From positions 1 through 64,000 of the IMG/VR virus record IMGVR_UViG_3300028400_000004: DNA of 64,000 nucleotides. One strand, given 5' to 3'. This DNA is from a virus. Of the stretch, positions 49,320 to 57,585 are shown piece after piece. The notes beneath the pieces were generated by a model. The model made no database searches and was not told where the DNA came from. It saw only the letters and a list, made by a program, of their open reading frames with translations. Numbering within the stretch: the stretch's first letter is position 1; the number at the start of each line of letters is the position of its first letter. Made by a program: the position numbers and the translations under genes.

Positions 49320-49864
49320 TTCTTGCGGATTCTTTCATCCTCGTCGGGCTGTTCGCCCGACTCGTTTCAAGCATCCGCATGTTCGAACTTACATTCATAT
49401 TTCAGTTTGTTTAACTTTATGGCTGGCGCGTGGGAAAAAGGCACAATTTGGCCTAGCAGACCAAAGTTGTACCTGCCAAAAATTTGGCTTTTTTCTTGAA
49501 AAAATTAATGAAAAGGCACCTTACCAATGGTTACGTTTTTACACGCGGGGACGGGAGGCCCGTGTCGCCCCTCTTACACATACTTGGGTATCGCTACGCC
49601 TCGGCAGACACATACGACCTGGTAAGTAGCCGTATGGTTCACACCCCTTAATTCTATGGGGTCTCTTGTAGATTCTTTGCCCTCCGGGCGGCCCGCGGCG
49701 ATCTACTTACCGCTAGCCTTGTTGCCTCACCCAACCTGCGCAGCATTACCTGCGCCAGGAATCTAGGCATCTGGATATTCACAAGACCCGTCCAGACCGC
49801 GGTATATCAAATTGTAGGGAGAGCACCCGTAACGAAACTCAGCTAGTGCTTGGTTTCATTACGC
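49320..49864 (-). ncRNA. Large structured noncoding RNA candidate
   Basis: A GC-rich island after an AT-rich tract, with a consensus minus-strand promoter at its right edge. Stems visible: 49829-49838 with 49852-49861 (9 of 10), GGTAAGTAG/CTACTTACC (49621-49629 with 49703-49711) enclosing ACCCC/GGGGT (49642-49661), ACGGG/CCCGT near 49555, and TGCGGAT/ATCCGCA (49324-49330 with 49373-49379) enclosing GTCGGGC/GCCCGAC. The last hairpin shares ATCCTC...TCGT flanks with the five-unit array, so both may belong to one transcript of up to 1.5 kb. Comparable in style, not in sequence, to phage GOLLD or ROOL RNAs. Confidence 0.55.
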
Positions 49865-49869
49865 TAGCA

Positions 49870-49898
49870 ACAATAGCACATGCAAATACGCTTGTCAA
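49870..49898 (-). promoter_or_regulatory. Consensus promoter for the noncoding locus
   Basis: Minus strand TTGACA (49893-49898), 17 bases, TATTGT (49870-49875), directed leftward into the structured region. Confidence 0.7.
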
Positions 49899-50074
49899 CT
49901 ATGTTGCAAAATCAGCATCAACACGTTTATTGAAAAATGCGTGCTGAGAACCGTTACACATATATTATCGGCATGACCCCTCAATAGTTTAACTATCCTA
50001 GTAGCTTATCTGCTTGGTTGTTTTGTCTCCTATAACGTGCTAACATAATTGATAAAAATTAATGGTATATAGGT

Positions 50075-50794
50075 ATGAAAAAGGACTTTTACAAAAAATA
50101 TTTTGGATTTATAAATTCAATAATAGAAAAGACGGTTTGTGATCCTTATAATCCAGAACGTAGAGATGATTATCTACAGGAATGTTATTTGGCATTGCTT
50201 GAGGCTAAAGAGAAGTATGATGACAAAAAATCGTCATTCTCTAATTATGCCTACATCGTTGTTAGAGGACGATTGCTTGACTACATAAGAAAGCAAACTT
50301 CTTTATCTAGAGAAGATTACAAGATAGTAAATACGATTCAAAATTTGATTAGTGAGAAAGGTATAGTACGCTATGAGGATATAAGTAAGAATTTTAACGT
50401 AAGTAAAGAAAGGTTTTATAGATTGTTGTCTTTAAGTAAAAATAGTAATTACAAAGATTTATTATATTTTAATTATGATTATTATAGTAATGATGATTTT
50501 GAAGTGGTTGTAGAAGATAAGAAAGAATTAAAAATGCAGTTATATATAAAACCGACACAAGTACATAGGATTGATAATAATAAATTTAGAAAAAAATTAG
50601 ATATTTATTTAGATAGGTTGACTGCTAAGGAGCGTACAGTTATAAAACTGAAATATTATCACGATAAAAGTATTAGTGAGATAGCTTCAATATTTAATGT
50701 TTCGGTAGCTGCGGTTAGTCATATGCATAAAAAGGCAATTAAAAAATTAAAGTCATATATTGGTGATAACGTAAATGAATACCTACATGATTAA
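50075..50794 (+). CDS. Phage-encoded RNA polymerase sigma factor
   Basis: 239 aa with sigma70-family regions: region 2 (DDYLQECYLALLEAKEKYDD, then FSNYAYIVVRGRLLDYIRKQ), a region 3-like segment (VRYEDISKNFNVSKERFYRL) and region 4 with HTH (LTAKERTVIKLKYYHDKSIS; IASIFNVSVAAVSHMHKKAI). Length and layout fit FliA/WhiG-like group 3 factors. It probably redirects host polymerase to phage promoters. It heads the plus-strand replication operon and is preceded only by a weak AGGT ribosome site. Confidence 0.85.
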   Translation: MKKDFYKKYFGFINSIIEKTVCDPYNPERRDDYLQECYLALLEAKEKYDDKKSSFSNYAYIVVRGRLLDYIRKQTSLSREDYKIVNTIQNLISEKGIVRYEDISKNFNVSKERFYRLLSLSKNSNYKDLLYFNYDYYSNDDFEVVVEDKKELKMQLYIKPTQVHRIDNNKFRKKLDIYLDRLTAKERTVIKLKYYHDKSISEIASIFNVSVAAVSHMHKKAIKKLKSYIGDNVNEYLHD

Positions 50795-50963
50795 AATAGT
50801 TAAGTCAGAATCAGCAGATGATTGGTATCATGACCTTATAGGATACCTACTTCCATTAGTAAGAGAAGAATCCGATTGTTATCTTAGCCGAGATGTAGCA
50901 GGTTACATTAGAAAAGTAAATAAAGAAGATGCAGAGGTTGTATATGATGAAGCGCCCTGGTGA
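50775..50963 (+). CDS. Hypothetical protein, 62 aa
   Basis: An acidic protein (MNTYMIKIVKSESADDWYHD ... EDAEVVYDEAPW) overlapping the sigma gene by 20 bases and the next gene by 20. No motif. Possibly a small partner or regulator of the sigma factor, but only position suggests this. Confidence 0.5.
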   Translation: MNTYMIKIVKSESADDWYHDLIGYLLPLVREESDCYLSRDVAGYIRKVNKEDAEVVYDEAPW

Positions 50964-51177
50964 CGTTGTATATGAAAAGATGAGCGCTCTTGGTATGTCG
51001 GTAGATGAACTTGCAAAGGCCCTGGGATTGACGTATAGGCGTTTTGAGGAGCTGCTAGACTCAGAGCTTGTCATTACGCCAGAATTGGCTGAGAAGCTGT
51101 CTAAGGCGCTTGGTGGATGTTCTAAGTATTGGATGGATTTGGAAAATAAATATGTCAGAGATTACAACGGGTTTTGA
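50944..51177 (+). CDS. HigA-like Xre-family HTH protein, 77 aa
   Basis: KRPGDVVYEKMSALGMSVDE, then LAKALGLTYRRFEELLDSEL and ITPELAEKLSKALGGCSKYW matches HigA-type antitoxins (helix-turn-helix with P-x-x-A-x-x-L and W at the end). GAGG lies upstream of the ATG. No toxin gene is adjacent, so it is more likely a regulator or an antitoxin against a host toxin. Confidence 0.75.
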   Translation: MMKRPGDVVYEKMSALGMSVDELAKALGLTYRRFEELLDSELVITPELAEKLSKALGGCSKYWMDLENKYVRDYNGF

Positions 51178-51183
51178 TATTAT

Positions 51184-52260
51184 ATGTCTGTGAAAGTATT
51201 TAATATAAAGAAAGCTGTTGTTCCTGTAGAAGCGCAAAAATTGTTTTTGGGCGAATATTCTGGTTTTCAGCGTTATGATATTTATCGGTATCCTCAATTA
51301 AGAAAAATTGAGGAAACTATGCGTAATAATTTTTGGAATCCAGAAGAAATCAGTCTTACAGAAGATGCCTTGAAGTTTCAAGAGCTTGATGATGCAATCA
51401 AGGAAGTGTTTACGCAGAATCTTTTGTATCAAACTACTATGGATTCTGTTCAAACAAGAGGACTTCAGGCTGCACTATTAAAAGTTACTTCAATGCCTGA
51501 ATTGGAAAGTTGTTTTAACACACAGGCATATTTTGAGCAGATACATAGTACAAGCTATTCTCATATTGTTCGTTCATTATTTTCTAATGGAACCGAAATT
51601 TTCGATAAAATTGATGATATTCCTGCTATAAAAAATAGGATGGAAGTCGAGGTTTATAATTATAATTTTATAGCATCAAATGATTTTGATGGTTTGAGCA
51701 TCAGCACCAAGCGTAAGTATGTGTTTGAAATGCTTATTCATATTTATGCTATGGAAAGTGTAAAATTTTATTTGTCTTTCTTGATTACATACATGTTGAA
51801 TGATGTTACCAGCAACAGCTTGCAGAGGACTTCTCGCATTATCAAAATGATCCAGTTCGATGAGAATTTACATGTAACTTTGTTTAGGCATCTATTCAAC
51901 ATATTAAAGAAAGAAACTAGAGAGGGGTTTACAAATTATTTTGACAATGAAAAATTTATTTCAATTTTTAATAAAGTAAAGGAAGATGAAATTAATTGGG
52001 GTAAATATTTATTAACTATTTATAATATCCCAGGATTGTCAGAAAAATCTATTGAAAATTTTGTATCATACCATGTTGATAGGGCACTATATACTTTGAA
52101 TATTACAAATAAGAAGCCCGTTAAGGATGATTTGATTAATTGGTTTAATATGGTTTCTAATATTGATAGTGAGAATGTAGCCCAACAAGAAGCCGAGTCT
52201 GTAGCATACCAGATTGGTATTCTTAAAAATGATTTTGAACCTGGTCCCTTGAAGATTTGA
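51184..52260 (+). CDS. nrdB: Ribonucleotide reductase class I, beta subunit
   Basis: 358 aa with the metal ligands in FNTQAYFEQIHSTSYSHI (E-x-x-H), a later MESVKFYLSF (Glu) and DENLHVTLFRHL (E-x-x-H), as expected for a di-metal NrdB. It supplies the radical for NrdA. It ends in a short C-terminal tail that would dock to alpha. Followed directly by nrdA. Confidence 0.95.
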   Translation: MSVKVFNIKKAVVPVEAQKLFLGEYSGFQRYDIYRYPQLRKIEETMRNNFWNPEEISLTEDALKFQELDDAIKEVFTQNLLYQTTMDSVQTRGLQAALLKVTSMPELESCFNTQAYFEQIHSTSYSHIVRSLFSNGTEIFDKIDDIPAIKNRMEVEVYNYNFIASNDFDGLSISTKRKYVFEMLIHIYAMESVKFYLSFLITYMLNDVTSNSLQRTSRIIKMIQFDENLHVTLFRHLFNILKKETREGFTNYFDNEKFISIFNKVKEDEINWGKYLLTIYNIPGLSEKSIENFVSYHVDRALYTLNITNKKPVKDDLINWFNMVSNIDSENVAQQEAESVAYQIGILKNDFEPGPLKI

Positions 52261-52265
52261 TAAAC

Positions 52266-54596
52266 ATGAAAAATAAAAATATTGTAAATCTTTCTCAGTT
52301 TGAGAAAGCATTAGAGTCTAATACTCAGTTAAATAATATAGATGTTCCTAATATTGTAGTCATTAAAAGAGATGGAAGGGAGGAACCTTATTCAATTAAA
52401 AAAATGCATAAGGTTCTTTCCTGGGCTTGCGAAGGTAATGATTTTTTTGTAAAGGAAATTTTGGAAGGAGTGCAGTTCAAGTTAAAGGATAAAATAAAGA
52501 TTACTGATTTGTATGATGAGGTTATTAAAACTGCTGCACAGAAAATATCTATGTTATATCCGCAGTATGAATATATTGCGGCTAAGCTATTTTTATTGAA
52601 AATTTATAAAGAATCTGGATGTAAGGTCGGCTTTTATCCGAAACTAGGTGACGTTTTGTCTAAGGGAGTTCATTACAAGGTTTATGACAAAGAGGTTGTT
52701 TTGTCATTTACAAGTGATGAGCTAGAAAAGTTAGATGCAGCGATAGATCATACTAGAGATTTTTTATTTAATTACAAAGCATTAACCACTTTTTATAATA
52801 AGTATTGTATTAATTATAGAAAAAATAAGAAATTAGAGTTACCTCAACATGCATATATGCGTGTTGCTATTTTCTTGAATTGGAAAGAAGAAGAAAATCG
52901 TATTGATAAAATAATCGAGACTTATAATCATTTATCTACACATAAGTATGCAGTAGCTACGCCTATTATGCTGCGTAGTTTAACGAATAAACCACAAACG
53001 GCTTCTTGTGTTCTTACTGTAATGCCAGATGATACTGATGGCATTATGGATACTGTTCATAACCTAGCTTTGTACAGTAAGTACAATGGTGGTACTGCTA
53101 CAGATATTTCCGAAGTAAGAGCCAGTGGTTCTTACATCAAAGGCAATAATGGGTATAGCAGTGGTCCTGTAGCCTATTTGAAAATAATAGAATCTGTTAT
53201 GAAGGGGTTTAACCAAGGATCATTAAGAAGTGGCGCCAATTGTAGTTATTTTCCATTCTGGCATTATGATTGGGATAAGCTAATTGTGTTAAAGTCAAAT
53301 GGTGGGACTAGCGAAACACGCTGTCGCACATTAAAGTATGCTGTCAAATTGAGTAATTTTTATTTTGACAGAGTAAAAGAAGATAAAGAAATCACGTTGT
53401 TTGATCCAAAGGATGTTCCTGAACTTTTAACATCTTTTGGTGATGAATTTGTAAAATGGTATGAATACTATGAAAATAAAACGGGAATAAGAAAAAAGAA
53501 GACTAGTGCTAGGGAACACTTTTATCAGTTAATGAAAGAACGTACTGAGACTGGAAACATTTATATATTTTTTACTGATAATGTTAATGAAAACAATATT
53601 TTAGGTAGATACATAAATTCAAGTAATTTGTGCACTGAGGTTTTGATTCCCGCACGTCCTAGTACAGTTAAATTTGAAAAGTTAGTTACTTATGAGGACG
53701 GTCATACTAATACAATTATAGAAAAGGAGACTGGTGAAATAGGTCTATGTAATTTGGCAAGCGTTAATCTTGTAGAATGGTATAACAAGGATGATATTGA
53801 TAGATTTTATTATATTTATAACCTTGTAAGAATCATGGATAACACAATTGATTATGCTTATTATCCTGTAAAAGATGCAAAGTATAGTAATATAAATTAT
53901 CGTTATTTAGGTATTGGTGTTAATAATTATGCTAATTTATTGGCCAGTTTAGGGATCAAATTTGATTCTCAGGAGTCACTAGAGTTTACAGATGAGTTGT
54001 TTTATAAGTTATCTTATAATCTAATTAAGGCAAGTGTAGAATTAGCAAAACAAAGAGGAAGGTTCAAAGCATTTAATACTACTTTATGGTCAAAAGGAAA
54101 ATTGCCAGTAGATTTTGCAAACAAAAATGCAATTAAATTAACAAAAAATAAATATCACGATGATTTTTATTGGAAAGATTTGCGAGATGATATTAGTAAA
54201 TACGGAATTAGAAATGCTTATTTAATGGCTATCATGCCAACGGCTACTTCTGGTAAAGCATTAAATGCTACAGAATCCATAGAACCTGTTTTGGATTTAG
54301 CTTATAAAGAGGAAGGTACGTTCAGCGTTACAACCTTAGCGCCTAATTTTAGAAAGAATAGTACTAAGTATGTAAAGGCTTTTGATTGCGATCCATATAA
54401 GCTAATAGAACTAGCTGCTGTTAGACAGAAATATATAGATCAGACACAATCATTAAATATGTATATAACAAAACCTGATAGCTTGACAGAGTTATTCAAA
54501 TTACATTACTATGCTATGAATCTTGGAATTAAGACTTTGTACTACTTAAAGCAACGTAAAGACACTTCTGAATATGTTTGTGAGTCTTGTACATGA
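52266..54596 (+). CDS. nrdA: Ribonucleotide reductase class I, alpha subunit
   Basis: 776 aa from ATG 52266. An N-terminal ATP-cone (VIKRDGREEPYSIKKMHKVL), the substrate-site Cys (TASCVLTVMPDDTDGIMDTV), SNLCTEVLIP and GLCNLASVNLVEW of the barrel, and the C-terminal redox pair in YVCESCT. The enzyme reduces ribonucleotides to deoxyribonucleotides. The presence of the ATP-cone suggests dATP feedback control. Its stop overlaps the next start. Confidence 0.95.
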   Translation: MKNKNIVNLSQFEKALESNTQLNNIDVPNIVVIKRDGREEPYSIKKMHKVLSWACEGNDFFVKEILEGVQFKLKDKIKITDLYDEVIKTAAQKISMLYPQYEYIAAKLFLLKIYKESGCKVGFYPKLGDVLSKGVHYKVYDKEVVLSFTSDELEKLDAAIDHTRDFLFNYKALTTFYNKYCINYRKNKKLELPQHAYMRVAIFLNWKEEENRIDKIIETYNHLSTHKYAVATPIMLRSLTNKPQTASCVLTVMPDDTDGIMDTVHNLALYSKYNGGTATDISEVRASGSYIKGNNGYSSGPVAYLKIIESVMKGFNQGSLRSGANCSYFPFWHYDWDKLIVLKSNGGTSETRCRTLKYAVKLSNFYFDRVKEDKEITLFDPKDVPELLTSFGDEFVKWYEYYENKTGIRKKKTSAREHFYQLMKERTETGNIYIFFTDNVNENNILGRYINSSNLCTEVLIPARPSTVKFEKLVTYEDGHTNTIIEKETGEIGLCNLASVNLVEWYNKDDIDRFYYIYNLVRIMDNTIDYAYYPVKDAKYSNINYRYLGIGVNNYANLLASLGIKFDSQESLEFTDELFYKLSYNLIKASVELAKQRGRFKAFNTTLWSKGKLPVDFANKNAIKLTKNKYHDDFYWKDLRDDISKYGIRNAYLMAIMPTATSGKALNATESIEPVLDLAYKEEGTFSVTTLAPNFRKNSTKYVKAFDCDPYKLIELAAVRQKYIDQTQSLNMYITKPDSLTELFKLHYYAMNLGIKTLYYLKQRKDTSEYVCESCT

Positions 54597-54922
54597 AAAA
54601 AGAAGAGCTTGGTAAAAGATTTAATAATGGAAAGCTAAAGATGTCATTATTATTAGAGTGTGATGATGCATTAGATGGGGCTGTTAGATGTTTGATGCAT
54701 GGAGAAAAAAAGTACGGCAGAAATAATTGGAAGAAAGGATTAAAATACACAGAAATTATTGATAGTTTACTTAGACACTTAAACCAATTTATGCGAGGGC
54801 AAGATGTTGATTTAGAAAGCAATTCAGAGTATAATCACGTTGACGCTATTGTAGTTAATGCGTTGTTTTTGTCTTACATGTTTTATAAACGAAAAGATTT
54901 AGATGACAGGGGTGCAAAATAA
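54593..54922 (+). CDS. dATP/dGTP diphosphohydrolase-like protein
   Basis: 109 aa: GKRFNNGKLKMSLLLECDDA, HGEKKYGRNNWKKGLKYTEI, SLLRHLNQFMRGQDVDLESN then HVDAIVVNALFL. This G-x-R-x-N-x-GK / G-x-x-KYGxxNWxxGL / RH / D-x-ES motif set belongs to a phage family annotated as dATP/dGTP diphosphohydrolase. Some phages use it with modified-base pathways; here it may simply adjust purine dNTP pools. Confidence 0.75.
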   Translation: MKKEELGKRFNNGKLKMSLLLECDDALDGAVRCLMHGEKKYGRNNWKKGLKYTEIIDSLLRHLNQFMRGQDVDLESNSEYNHVDAIVVNALFLSYMFYKRKDLDDRGAK

Positions 54923-55287
54923 TGGCATTGATTTTATATGCTAGAAAAGGTGATGTTTTTTACATTGATGATGTAAAGCTAAAAGTTGAGAAGTTAATTT
55001 TTGAACCTACTAAGACAAAGAATCCAATTGTAAAAAAGAGTTTTCCATATTCTATGGTTTTGTCTGTTTTTACAGATAAAGGCATGGAAAAATTTTTGAT
55101 TACTAAGGAATGTTTTACTAGTGTACCTGGTTATCCAGACTGGTTACTTGCAGTAGGTTCTCGACACAAAGAAGATAGTAGAAGTTTGTCATTAATGTTT
55201 GAAGTTCCTAAAGAAAATAAGATTTATCGAAAGAAGATTTACGATAAGATTAAGAAGCAAGAGGTGGAAAATCAAAATGGATGCTAA
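54922..55287 (+). CDS. Hypothetical protein, 121 aa
   Basis: The opening MALILYARKGDVFYIDDVKL recalls the N-terminus of CsrA-like RNA-binding proteins, but the rest (GYPDWLLAVGSRHKEDSRSL; a basic tail) does not. Function unknown. One-base overlap with the previous gene. Confidence 0.5.
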   Translation: MALILYARKGDVFYIDDVKLKVEKLIFEPTKTKNPIVKKSFPYSMVLSVFTDKGMEKFLITKECFTSVPGYPDWLLAVGSRHKEDSRSLSLMFEVPKENKIYRKKIYDKIKKQEVENQNGC

Positions 55288-55648
55288 GAATATGTTTATT
55301 GCTAAAGAAGCCTATGAAGATATGGAAGTATTAGGGCTAAAGGAAGATACTGTTCGTGATATGGTTAAATTGTCTGTTCCGTATAATCATGTAATGGGAA
55401 ATCGCAGGTATAAGCAATTTATTTTCGATTATGATCCAGACAATAACACTTTAAATACTATTGCCCTTCGTGTCCTTAAAATTTATGGCAAAGATGCTGA
55501 GAATGTTTGTAAGACATGTTATGGCGAACGCTATGTAACTATTATCAAACATTATAAGGAACATGATGTGCCTTATGTTGGCAGAGTAAAGTGTAATGAT
55601 GATCACTGCGTTAATGGCCTCTATGTAACTTCAACGAGGGATTACTGA
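55277..55648 (+). CDS. Zinc-finger-like protein, 123 aa
   Basis: MDAKNMFIAKEAYEDMEVLG opens at an ATG with GAGGTGG upstream; a longer in-frame start lies inside the previous gene and is rejected. CKTCYGERYVTIIKHYKEHD and KCNDDHCVNGLYV give CxxC and C-x4-C pairs resembling a DnaJ-type zinc finger with the CxxCxG motif. Partner unknown. Confidence 0.6.
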   Translation: MDAKNMFIAKEAYEDMEVLGLKEDTVRDMVKLSVPYNHVMGNRRYKQFIFDYDPDNNTLNTIALRVLKIYGKDAENVCKTCYGERYVTIIKHYKEHDVPYVGRVKCNDDHCVNGLYVTSTRDY

Positions 55649-55649
55649 T

Positions 55650-56495
55650 ATGAGCAAAGAATCCGTATTAAAAGGATATTCGGAGCCTTATAAAATCCAT
55701 AATGATGGATTTGTGCGTGTTGTTGATGTTATGGGTGATGACGATGCGGTAGTTCAGATGGCCAGAACAAGCTATGGAAAAGGAACAAAAACGGTAAATG
55801 AGGATGCTAATTTAATTAGATATTTAATGCGTCATCGGCATACTTCTCCGTTTGAAGGTGCTGAAATCAAACTTCATATCCGTTGTCCTATTTTTGTTGC
55901 TAGGCAATGGTTGCGCCATAGAACTGCTAGTGTTAATGAATTATCAGCAAGATACTCAGAAATGGAAGATTCTTTTTACGTTCCTGAATTGGATTATGTT
56001 GCTGCGCAAAGTTCCGAAAACAAACAGGTAAGTGGTAATCCAGTAAATGTAGAAGATGCAAGTATTTACAGGGAAAAGTTAACTGAGATACAAAAAATAA
56101 CCTATAATATTTATAAGCAAGCGTTAGAGGTAGGCATTTCCAGAGAACGTGCTCGTGAACTATTACCAGTAGGTATTTATACTGAGTTTTATTGGAAAAT
56201 TGATTTGCATAATCTTTTACATTTTCTTGAATTGCGTATGCATCCACACGCGCAGAGAGAAATTAGGGATTATGCTAATGTTATTGGCAATGAGATTGTA
56301 GCAGAATGGGTACCTATTACTTGGAAGGCTTTTTTAGATTATAGATATAATGCAAAAACTTTTTCTAAAAAGGCATTTGATACATTAAAAGAATTGCTAG
56401 GAACTGGTGGTGTGGAATCCTTCTTAGAAGGTCTGAAGGACAAAGGGCTTACTAAACGAGAAATAAAAGAATACGAAAATATGTTTTTACAATGA
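55650..56495 (+). CDS. thyX: Flavin-dependent thymidylate synthase
   Basis: 281 aa with the ThyX signature RHRTASVNELSARYSEM, preceded by RHRHTSPFEGAEIKLHIRCP and followed by RELLPVGIYTEFYWKIDLHN and FLELRMHPHAQREIRDYA. It converts dUMP to dTMP using FAD and methylene-THF, completing the dCMP-dUMP-dTMP route with the deaminase and dUTPase. Confidence 0.95.
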   Translation: MSKESVLKGYSEPYKIHNDGFVRVVDVMGDDDAVVQMARTSYGKGTKTVNEDANLIRYLMRHRHTSPFEGAEIKLHIRCPIFVARQWLRHRTASVNELSARYSEMEDSFYVPELDYVAAQSSENKQVSGNPVNVEDASIYREKLTEIQKITYNIYKQALEVGISRERARELLPVGIYTEFYWKIDLHNLLHFLELRMHPHAQREIRDYANVIGNEIVAEWVPITWKAFLDYRYNAKTFSKKAFDTLKELLGTGGVESFLEGLKDKGLTKREIKEYENMFLQ

Positions 56496-56989
56496 AAAAT
56501 AAAAGAATTTCTACGAGAACATACAAATTTCTCATAAAAGATGAGAATAATGTCTATGCAAAATTAGAGAATTTATTTAGGGTAATTGTTTTGCTAAGGA
56601 GAATTTTGATTGAGGATCGGAGACGTGTCCAGGCGAGTTCCGATAGAATTATGGGTACAAATGAGCAGGTTTCTAGGTTTATTGATATTAAAGACGAGAC
56701 ACCATTAAATTTAATACCATATGATACTGCATTGGCAATTATAAAAGATATTTCTGCTTATCATAATAAGAATAAACATGTTCCTAATATTGGTGAATTT
56801 TATAACATAAAAGTGCCATTTTATTGTTCAGTATCATATAGATATGATGAGATGAATGTGCCTGGCATTGGAGTCATCAAAATTAAAAGAGATAAGCCTA
56901 TTCCTAGAGATAGGAGTGTCATTGTTTCTAATATTTATAAAAAAGGCAAATCATGGTACGCAGACTTAGTGACGAAAAAGAAGGAATAG
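56492..56989 (+). CDS. Hypothetical protein, 165 aa
   Basis: A basic protein (MKNKRISTRTYKFLIKDENN) with a helical region and a C-terminal beta part (PGIGVIKIKRDKPIPRDRSV). Not recognised. Overlaps thyX by 4 bases and the next gene by 37. Confidence 0.5.
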   Translation: MKNKRISTRTYKFLIKDENNVYAKLENLFRVIVLLRRILIEDRRRVQASSDRIMGTNEQVSRFIDIKDETPLNLIPYDTALAIIKDISAYHNKNKHVPNIGEFYNIKVPFYCSVSYRYDEMNVPGIGVIKIKRDKPIPRDRSVIVSNIYKKGKSWYADLVTKKKE

Positions 56990-57585
56990 TATTATTAGAA
57001 GTAATAAGGACATTAGACTTATTTTCAGAAAAAAGCCTAAAGATACTCAAGAATAAAATAAATAAAAAGTTAGGGACGAATATAGAAGAAAAGGACCATT
57101 TAATATTTCTTACATATTTATTAGATGAATTAAAATCTATCGGAATAGTTTTAGGTGATGGTAATGTTTATTACGATTTATCACGATATAATCTGGATAA
57201 AGATTTGTTTATAAAGGCATTTGAAACCCTACAGACATCAGCCGCAACATTTAATGTAAAATCACGGGTTGATTTTTATAATTATATAAAATTTGTAATA
57301 CATTTAACTGTAAAATATATATCTAATAATTATATAAATAATGATTTTACGGATACGATTCGCATTTTAATAAAAAATGGATTGGAAAATAATTTAATAG
57401 ATAAAGAAACTGCAAAGAAGTTGCGGGGAAAGTTAAAGCATTTTAATAGTAGATCATTGTCATTGAATAATATATGCCACGTTATTTCTGAGGAGCTGTA
57501 TTACGTCTTTGATTATTCATTTCCCGGTTATTCTAATTCCGAATTTTTTGTAAAGGCAGCTTTGAAAAGGTTTAATAATAAATGA
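56953..57585 (+). CDS. Hypothetical protein upstream of the helicase gene, 210 aa
   Basis: A helical protein, MVRRLSDEKEGIVLLEVIRT ... FVKAALKRFNNK. The position directly before the DnaB-like gene is where helicase loaders or replication accessory factors often lie, but no AAA+ motif is present. Function unknown. Confidence 0.5.
   Translation: MVRRLSDEKEGIVLLEVIRTLDLFSEKSLKILKNKINKKLGTNIEEKDHLIFLTYLLDELKSIGIVLGDGNVYYDLSRYNLDKDLFIKAFETLQTSAATFNVKSRVDFYNYIKFVIHLTVKYISNNYINNDFTDTIRILIKNGLENNLIDKETAKKLRGKLKHFNSRSLSLNNICHVISEELYYVFDYSFPGYSNSEFFVKAALKRFNNK

Noticed and set aside
49270-49629. A 119-codon open frame in the structured noncoding locus
   Set aside because: It crosses several stable stems, lacks a ribosome site and has no recognisable protein features.
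49600-49720. tRNA or tmRNA gene, suggested by GGTTCAC and paired arms
   Set aside because: No cloverleaf with a 7-bp acceptor and T-loop could be built, and no tag peptide frame is seen.
54922-55287. CsrA homologue
   Set aside because: Only the first 20 residues resemble CsrA, while length and the rest of the sequence do not.
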